A program made the position numbers and the translations under genes. Below are positions 59,518-64,000 of a stretch of DNA of 64,000 nucleotides, one piece after another (the stretch's first letter is position 1; each line of letters opens with the position of its first letter). The notes under the pieces were generated by a model that saw only the letters and a list, made by a program, of their open reading frames with translations, was not told where the DNA came from and searched no databases. Source of the stretch: Myxacorys californica WJT36-NPBG1 (lineage in GTDB: Bacteria; Cyanobacteriota; Cyanobacteriia; Leptolyngbyales; Leptolyngbyaceae); NCBI GenBank assembly GCA_019359315.1, contig JAHHHO010000030.1, positions 1 to 64,000 of the forward strand, written 5' to 3'.

Positions 59518-60357
59518 TTATCTGACATACCCTCCTTTGGTTAGAAAGGCTTTTAGCTCAGTGAAAAATTGTTCGCGATCGCTCCCTTTATAAGCACTGC
59601 GCAATCGCTTCCAGCCATCTTCCTGCTGATTTAATAAGTATTTGTCAGCCATATACGCTGCTAACACTCCTTTCACTTCACCGTCTTCTTCTCCAGCATT
59701 GGTGTAGGACTGCCAGTAGCGATAAGCATCTGCATAAATAGCTTTTGGATAGCGGCGTGTTTCATCAATCATCTTGCCGCGATCGTAACGCCAAATTTGA
59801 ATTGGAAAGCCTGATCCAGCAAAGCTTGCAAAAGCATAGGCAAAGGAAGGATCAGCGCTCATAAACTCAATCGTTCCATTCTTATCTACGTCTTGCAATC
59901 CATAGCCTATATCAGCCCAATCATGCTGCATAGCAACGTAGGTCTTTTTGGCCGCATCGTAGCGGTAGATCAGAGAATACGTGCAGCAGTGCGCCCCGCC
60001 TGTAAAGAAATCTGCAATCACTTCAGGCTCTTTGTCCCCATCCAAATCTTGAACCACGAAGCCGGACTTCACAGAGCTTTTTGACGAACCATCTGCAAGA
60101 TCAATGATTGGACGATCGTACTCGTTGACCTTGGGTGACTGATTAAAAACAGCTTGTCCGGCTCGCGTGATCTTCAATCGGACATTGCTGTACTTATAAG
60201 CATCTTTCTCTGGTTTTTGGTAAGAAAGCTCAGCCCGGACATTGCCTTGTTGTGCAGTTTTAACCATTCCAAGAGCATGAGCCGGCAAAACAGCAACACT
60301 AATGAGACCAACACTTAAGACAACTTTGGAAATGGCAGAACAAATGGCATTCATCAT
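59518..60357 (-). CDS. Secreted protein with FG-GAP-like calcium-binding motif
   Basis: A 279-residue exported protein. The signal peptide covers residues 1-29 (ending VLPAHALG, with AHA as likely cleavage site). The domain then includes VVQDLDGDKEPEVIADFFTG and a second DVDKNGTIEF segment, both D-x-D-G/N-D/N-x-x-x-E/D calcium-binding loops as in FG-GAP/VCBS repeats. A Cys pair (AHCCTYS) follows. I recall similar secreted proteins in cyanobacteria without function. An alternative start is Met2. Confidence 0.78.
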   Translation of the reverse strand: MMNAICSAISKVVLSVGLISVAVLPAHALGMVKTAQQGNVRAELSYQKPEKDAYKYSNVRLKITRAGQAVFNQSPKVNEYDRPIIDLADGSSKSSVKSGFVVQDLDGDKEPEVIADFFTGGAHCCTYSLIYRYDAAKKTYVAMQHDWADIGYGLQDVDKNGTIEFMSADPSFAYAFASFAGSGFPIQIWRYDRGKMIDETRRYPKAIYADAYRYWQSYTNAGEEDGEVKGVLAAYMADKYLLNQQEDGWKRLRSAYKGSDREQFFTELKAFLTKGGYVR

Positions 60358-60435
60358 CTAACAGAAAACGGCGGGTTGATTACTAAAAATAGCTACAACC
60401 GCCGTTCATGAGAATCCAGATCAAATTTGCAGAAG

Positions 60436-61125
60436 TTAATCGATCGCAAACTGAGAGCGAGACTGCCGCGATTTCCAGTAGGTAAACAATGCCAAATGAA
60501 CAGGTTTGATCAGAGCGTACAATCCAGCCACTATCAGAAAGGTCAGCATCATGGCCAACAGTGGGCGCTTTCCTAACAAATCATCGAGTACTGTCATCGC
60601 GACTTCATCAAGGCGCGTGACCAAATCCCAACTGTTAAATCGTAAAAATCGTCCCAAATAGATCCCGATCGCGCTCAGTCCATGAAGCATCATTTCAGCC
60701 AGCAAAATCCACTGAGTCAGGCCCCGCCGATTTAAGTAATATCCCAAATTAATCAAAGACAGAACATAAGCCTCAAATCCCGCCCCAATAAACAGGACAT
60801 ACAGCGGAATCAGCACGAGTGTGACAAACCAGGCCGAATTGGCGGACTGGACATGATTAATAAAGTGAATAATATCCGTCAAAATGTAAGGGGCATTTGG
60901 CAGAAAGGCAATGAAGACAACCACTCCTATCCACCACCAGAACGATCGATGGCGCGATCGCAGCCCAACGGGTGGCAGCGTTAATGTAGAAGCAGGGAGT
61001 TGAGTTTGTCGAAATAAAAGAACGCTCAGCACCAAGGGGATAAATGCCAAGAAGAGATTCCAACTCATCCACCGAGCGTTGTCTAACAGAACGGACCAAG
61101 CTTGTGAAAGGAGAGATCTAACCAT
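60436..61125 (-). CDS. DUF1361-type membrane protein
   Basis: A 229-residue membrane protein from the ATG at 61125 (MVRSLLSQAW); the ORF runs 13 codons further upstream but the shorter form fits better. Six or so membrane segments are visible. The motif AFLPNAPYILTDIIHF is diagnostic of DUF1361 (FLPNAPYxLTD). The family has no known function. It is leftward, downstream of petG in the same orientation, but the petG terminator lies between. Confidence 0.85.
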   Translation of the reverse strand: MVRSLLSQAWSVLLDNARWMSWNLFLAFIPLVLSVLLFRQTQLPASTLTLPPVGLRSRHRSFWWWIGVVVFIAFLPNAPYILTDIIHFINHVQSANSAWFVTLVLIPLYVLFIGAGFEAYVLSLINLGYYLNRRGLTQWILLAEMMLHGLSAIGIYLGRFLRFNSWDLVTRLDEVAMTVLDDLLGKRPLLAMMLTFLIVAGLYALIKPVHLALFTYWKSRQSRSQFAID

Positions 61126-61261
61126 AATAGAAGTTGGGAAGGTGACGCACAGCAATTTCAGCACGCTTACAGAATGCTGCTCTAGTGCTGGTTCACCATA
61201 GCTTAAGGTCGAAGCTTGTCATTCGTATGACGGGTTCATAACCATTCCAAGAATTATTTTC

Positions 61262-61296
61262 AGCAAAAAACCGCTCCGATAGTCTCAGAGCGGTTT
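61262..61296 (-). terminator. Terminator of petG
   Basis: A perfect 9-bp stem AAACCGCTC (61268-61276) with GAGCGGTTT (61288-61296), 11-base loop. On the minus strand it is followed by TTTTTT. It lies 43 bp after the petG stop. Confidence 0.9.
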
Positions 61297-61338
61297 CGGT
61301 AACAGCATCACCTACAGGTTTAGGCTATGGGTTTAAGC

Positions 61339-61452
61339 TTATAGGTTTAACTTATTATCCCGGCGATATTGAGTGTAAGCTGCAACAAATAAGCCCGCCA
61401 GCGTCACTGGAATAAGCCCTAATACGATGCCCAGCAAAATTGGCTCAATCAT
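61339..61452 (-). CDS. petG: Cytochrome b6f complex subunit PetG
   Basis: A 37-residue single-helix subunit of the cytochrome b6f complex in thylakoid membranes. The translation [20 protein letters not shown], then a short [11 protein letters not shown] tail, matches PetG (family start MVEPLLSGIVLGLI and AAYxQYxR). GGAG lies 9 bases before the ATG. The gene is shorter than the usual cut-off for ORF listing. It is back to back with cytM (222 bp between starts) and ends at a strong terminator. Confidence 0.95.
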   Translation of the reverse strand: MIEPILLGIVLGLIPVTLAGLFVAAYTQYRRDNKLNL

Positions 61453-61674
61453 GACTGAATCTCCTCAGTTCTTTAAAGTTCTGAAACATTGCGATTTGCT
61501 CTTATTGTCTATCCTACTTGGTCTGGAGGTCAATCAGTGCCACGAATTGGGCAATGAGATTTAGGTTTCGCGAGAGATTCATTCATCCTCAAGGTCAAGT
61601 GTTGCCAAAATTTGTTAAAGTCTGTTTAGTAAATGAGTGAACATTCTTTACAAGCTGGACTGAAGTAAGACCCT

Positions 61675-62049
61675 TTGAACGAGCAATTTGCCAAACCTGT
61701 CGTCTCTCCCCAGAAATTGGTTGCGATCGCATTAGTGGTCGTGATTGCCATTGTGCTGGGCGTGCTGTCGGTTTATGAGATTCGGAAGCCTGATCCATAC
61801 GCTCGAGAGGTGCTGGCGCTTCAAGGCGATAGTACTCAGGGTCACGCCATTTTTCAAATCAACTGTTCGGGCTGTCACGGCATCATGGCAGACGGAAAAG
61901 TGGGGCCTAGTTTGAAAGGCATTTCTACCCGGAAATCGCGTGCGCGATTGATCGATCAGGTCATTAGCGGTGAAACGCCCCCAATGCCTAAGTTTCAGCC
62001 GAGTCAGAAAGAAATGGCAGATTTGTTGAGCTATTTAGAAAGCTTGTAA
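61675..62049 (+). CDS. cytM: Cytochrome cM
   Basis: A 124-residue membrane-anchored c-type cytochrome. A single N-terminal membrane helix (residues 16-36, LVAIALVVVIAIVLGVLSVY) lacks a clear cleavage site. The heme site is Cys64-Ser-Gly-Cys67-His68, and the axial Met104 is in PPMPKFQP. The surrounding ADGKVGPSLKGIS and QKEMADLLSYLESL match cyanobacterial CytM, which modulates respiratory and photosynthetic electron flow. Start is a TTG with an in-frame stop nine bases upstream; no ATG or GTG is available before the membrane helix. Confidence 0.9.
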   Translation: MNEQFAKPVVSPQKLVAIALVVVIAIVLGVLSVYEIRKPDPYAREVLALQGDSTQGHAIFQINCSGCHGIMADGKVGPSLKGISTRKSRARLIDQVISGETPPMPKFQPSQKEMADLLSYLESL

Positions 62050-62069
62050 GTAAGCCTTGCAAATTGAAT

Positions 62070-62207
62070 GGCTGTAATAGGAATAACGTGATCGATGTGA
62101 AATGTTGCTTCTTGCCCAGCTTAGGACAAGCCGCAATACTCGCAGCGATCGCTTGCTCTTTCAATTACTACTCGGCGCAAGAAAGCTGGAATCGTAGAGA
62201 CATCTAC
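62070..62207 (-). pseudogene. HNH endonuclease remnant
   Basis: Reading leftward from 62207, the frame translates as STIPAFLRRVVIERASDRCE, then YCGLS, a TAA stop at 62121-62123, then GQEATFHIDHVIPI. This is the first half of a cyanobacterial HNH endonuclease: the CxYCG zinc motif and the catalytic DH are still recognisable. The second CxxC pair and the C-terminus are gone, as homology ends near 62075, just before the cytM gene. One nonsense codon (probably from CAA) and a 3' truncation make it non-functional. Confidence 0.75.
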
Positions 62208-62412
62208 TACTGTTTTGTAGCAGACTGCGATCGGAGATGAAGTAAGGACAAAAACTCTGCTAACTCGACCAATCCTTCTGCTTCTTGACGTTCTTGTGGA
62301 GCTAGATCCTCTCCGAATCCTGACGATCCAGCAAAAACTGAAGGCGCTCTTGAACAGCTTCAGGCAGTCGAAAACAAGTTAATTCAACTAGTATCTCAAT
62401 CACTTCAGACAT
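62207..62412 (-). pseudogene. Small antitoxin-like gene with a 1-bp deletion
   Basis: From ATG 62412 the frame encodes VELTCFRLPEAVQERLQFLL, then DRQDS and a premature stop. In another frame it continues as GEDLAPQERQEAEGLVELAE, then FLSLLHLRSQS, and stops at 62207. One missing base at about 62311-62318 would restore a 68-residue protein of the type often found directly upstream of HNH endonuclease genes in cyanobacteria. That role and the term antitoxin-like are inference. Its end abuts the HNH remnant, consistent with a decayed two-gene unit. Confidence 0.7.
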
Positions 62413-62449
62413 ACTTCAGACATATTAAAACCTTCAGACATATTAAAAC
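62403..62449. repeat. 18-bp tandem repeat upstream of the decayed unit
   Basis: CTTCAGACATATTAAAAC occurs at 62414-62431 and 62432-62449, with a partial copy CTTCAGACATA at 62403-62413 that contains the start codon of the antitoxin-like relic. Confidence 0.9.
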
Positions 62450-62494
62450 TTCTTTATAGAGTCAGTGTATCCTGTAAATCTCGTTCATCTCTCC

Positions 62495-63859
62495 CTATGA
62501 GAGAGCCTTTAAACATAACTGCCGGAAGTGATCGCCGCGTTGCTCAAAGTTTGGATATTGGTCAAAGCTGGCACACGCAGGCGAAAGCAAGACGACCTGA
62601 GCAGAGTACTGTTTGGCCACGTCTCGCGATCGCGCCACTGCCCGCTCCATGGTTTCCACAATTTCGTAATTAGAATATCCAATTTCGTCTAACCGCTTGG
62701 CAAACGCAGAAGCCGCTTCACCAATTAGCAGCACGGCAGCCGCTTTCTGCTGGATGACACCTAGCCACGCCTGATCATCTCCGACCTTCGGCTCACCACC
62801 CGCGATCAAAATTGCTGGACTCTTGACAGCAGATAAGCCGACTTCGGCAGCATCGTAGTTCGTGGCTTTACTGTCATTAATAAAGTCGATCCCGTTCCAG
62901 GTGCAAATATGCTCCAATCGATGCGCCACACCGGGAAACTCTGCCACAGCTTGTGCGATCGCGCTCTTTTCCACTCCCGATAAATGCGCTGCTGCTACGG
63001 CCATCAGCAGATTCTGCACATTGTGCGCTCCCGGCATTCGCAACGCATCTGCCCGAACGATGCGTTCCCCTCGGACGATCACCCAGCCGTCTTCAAGGTA
63101 TGCCCCCAGTTCCGGGTTGCCAACCAATTTAGACTTACCGATTACGCTCGTCCAGCAAGCATCTGCTCGAACCGGATACGCTCCCTGAAGCCCAATATTT
63201 CTGAGGTAGGGATCGTCGCCATTAAAGATCTGAGTTTCAGATTGCCCCAGTAAGTGAGCTTTGATGTTGAAGTAATTTTCAAGGGTTTTATGGCGAGCCA
63301 GATGATCGGGTGTAAAGGTTGTCCAGATGCCGATTTGCGGCGCGATCGCAGGCGAAGATTCAATTTGGTAGCTGCTGAGTTCTGCGATCGCATAGTCTGG
63401 TTTTTCTTTTAATAGCGCCACTTCGCACGCGGCGTAGCCAATATTGCCAAAGGCAGGCGCACGACATCCCGCCGTCTCAAAAATTGCAGCCGTTAGCGCG
63501 GTTGTCGTTGTTTTACCATTTGTGCCTGTAATGGCGATCCAGGGGCAGTCTCGAAGATAGCGCCACGCTAGTTCCATCTCCCCGATGGTGTCAATTCCTA
63601 ATGCCCGCGCTGACAATAAACTCGGTACATCCCACGGCACACCCGGACTGACCACAACCAAGTCTGGCTGAGTAGATTCTGGACTAAAGGAATCACCAAG
63701 CTGAACCGCGATTCCTTCAGAGAGAAGCTCTTGTTGTTGCTGATGCAAAGCAGGAGATGTCCCGCGATCGCTAATCGTGACACGCCATCCTTCTCGGTTC
63801 AGCAATCGAGCGGCTGCATTTCCAGATTTTCCCAAACCGATCACAGAAGCGCTTGGCAT
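62495..63859 (-). CDS. murD: UDP-N-acetylmuramoylalanine-D-glutamate ligase
   Basis: MurD adds D-glutamate in peptidoglycan precursor synthesis in the cytoplasm. 454 residues from the ATG at 63859 ([20 protein letters not shown]); a GTG eight codons upstream is less likely. The Rossmann-like N-terminal domain contains GLGKSG, the ATP loop is [17 protein letters not shown], and the Mur ligase motifs include [15 protein letters not shown] and [20 protein letters not shown]. The protein is complete and of normal length. It reads leftward, away from the window end. Confidence 0.97.
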   Translation of the reverse strand: MPSASVIGLGKSGNAAARLLNREGWRVTISDRGTSPALHQQQQELLSEGIAVQLGDSFSPESTQPDLVVVSPGVPWDVPSLLSARALGIDTIGEMELAWRYLRDCPWIAITGTNGKTTTTALTAAIFETAGCRAPAFGNIGYAACEVALLKEKPDYAIAELSSYQIESSPAIAPQIGIWTTFTPDHLARHKTLENYFNIKAHLLGQSETQIFNGDDPYLRNIGLQGAYPVRADACWTSVIGKSKLVGNPELGAYLEDGWVIVRGERIVRADALRMPGAHNVQNLLMAVAAAHLSGVEKSAIAQAVAEFPGVAHRLEHICTWNGIDFINDSKATNYDAAEVGLSAVKSPAILIAGGEPKVGDDQAWLGVIQQKAAAVLLIGEAASAFAKRLDEIGYSNYEIVETMERAVARSRDVAKQYSAQVVLLSPACASFDQYPNFEQRGDHFRQLCLKALS

Positions 63860-64000
63860 AGTCAAGAGGCGAAAAATTTGCACCCTCTATAGTACTGCTT
63901 TATGAAAGTACTGCTTAAAGATTCATTACAGTTCATAAAATTGTGACATGATATTTCCTACGCGTATAATTTCCTCGTTAGAATGTAACGACACATGTAC

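Overview
The window reads as a chromosomal segment of a filamentous, phycobilisome-containing cyanobacterium (Leptolyngbya/Nostoc-like). Direct evidence is the presence of apcE (phycobilisome core linker), light-dependent por, petG (cytochrome b6f), cytM, a one-helix HLIP protein, a group 1 sigma factor of the cyanobacterial SigA type and an apocarotenoid-oxygenase-like enzyme. The palindrome GCGATCGC and its core GCGATCG occur very often inside genes, as in HIP1-rich cyanobacteria. No rRNA, CRISPR array or intact prophage was seen. One tRNA (Gly, TCC) is present.

Layout. 0-6.5 kb: the end of an IS transposase, a lone sugar ABC permease, a small lipoprotein, yebC, a UbiH-type FAD hydroxylase, queC, a degenerate receiver protein and a polysaccharide deacetylase. 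6.5-15.8 kb: a long leader and sigA, an HLIP gene, a folate/biopterin-type transporter followed by a carotenoid oxygenase, then leftward genes for an MDR reductase, purU, a DUF4340 protein and a CheY-like regulator. 16-25.3 kb: a gyrase/topoisomerase IV A-type gene, a GNAT gene, a frameshifted LuxR-type gene, then the leftward operon rimP-nusA-ylxR-infB. 25.6-35 kb: tRNA-Gly, a BaiN-type flavoprotein, an ECF sigma/anti-sigma pair, por, a lipoprotein emfourin next to a protealysin-like M4 protease, and apcE with four linker repeats. 35-37.2 kb: a broken pentapeptide-repeat gene and a Phd/RelE-type toxin-antitoxin pair. 37.2-41.4 kb: a divergent purine group (AzgA-type permease, guanine deaminase) followed by a Rieske oxygenase. 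41.5-45.4 kb: endonuclease III, a membrane protein of unknown function and, divergent from it, a short gasdermin-like gene overlapping a pentapeptide-repeat gene. 45.5-64 kb: argF, a serine racemase/threonine dehydratase-like gene, a thioesterase, a dipeptide epimerase, a RemA-like protein, sucD and sucC, an SDR enzyme, a ComF protein, a PEP-synthase-like protein, secreted and membrane proteins, petG and cytM back to back, relics of an antitoxin/HNH pair, and murD.

Most of the window is housekeeping and photosynthetic. Accessory material is concentrated at 35-37 kb, 42-45.4 kb and 62 kb. It includes three loci with frameshifts or nonsense mutations and several short tandem or dispersed repeats. 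The most interesting locus is at 43930-45376, where a 151-residue protein resembling the N-terminal half of bacterial gasdermins overlaps a pentapeptide-repeat protein. All family assignments come from reading the translated sequence; no database search was possible.
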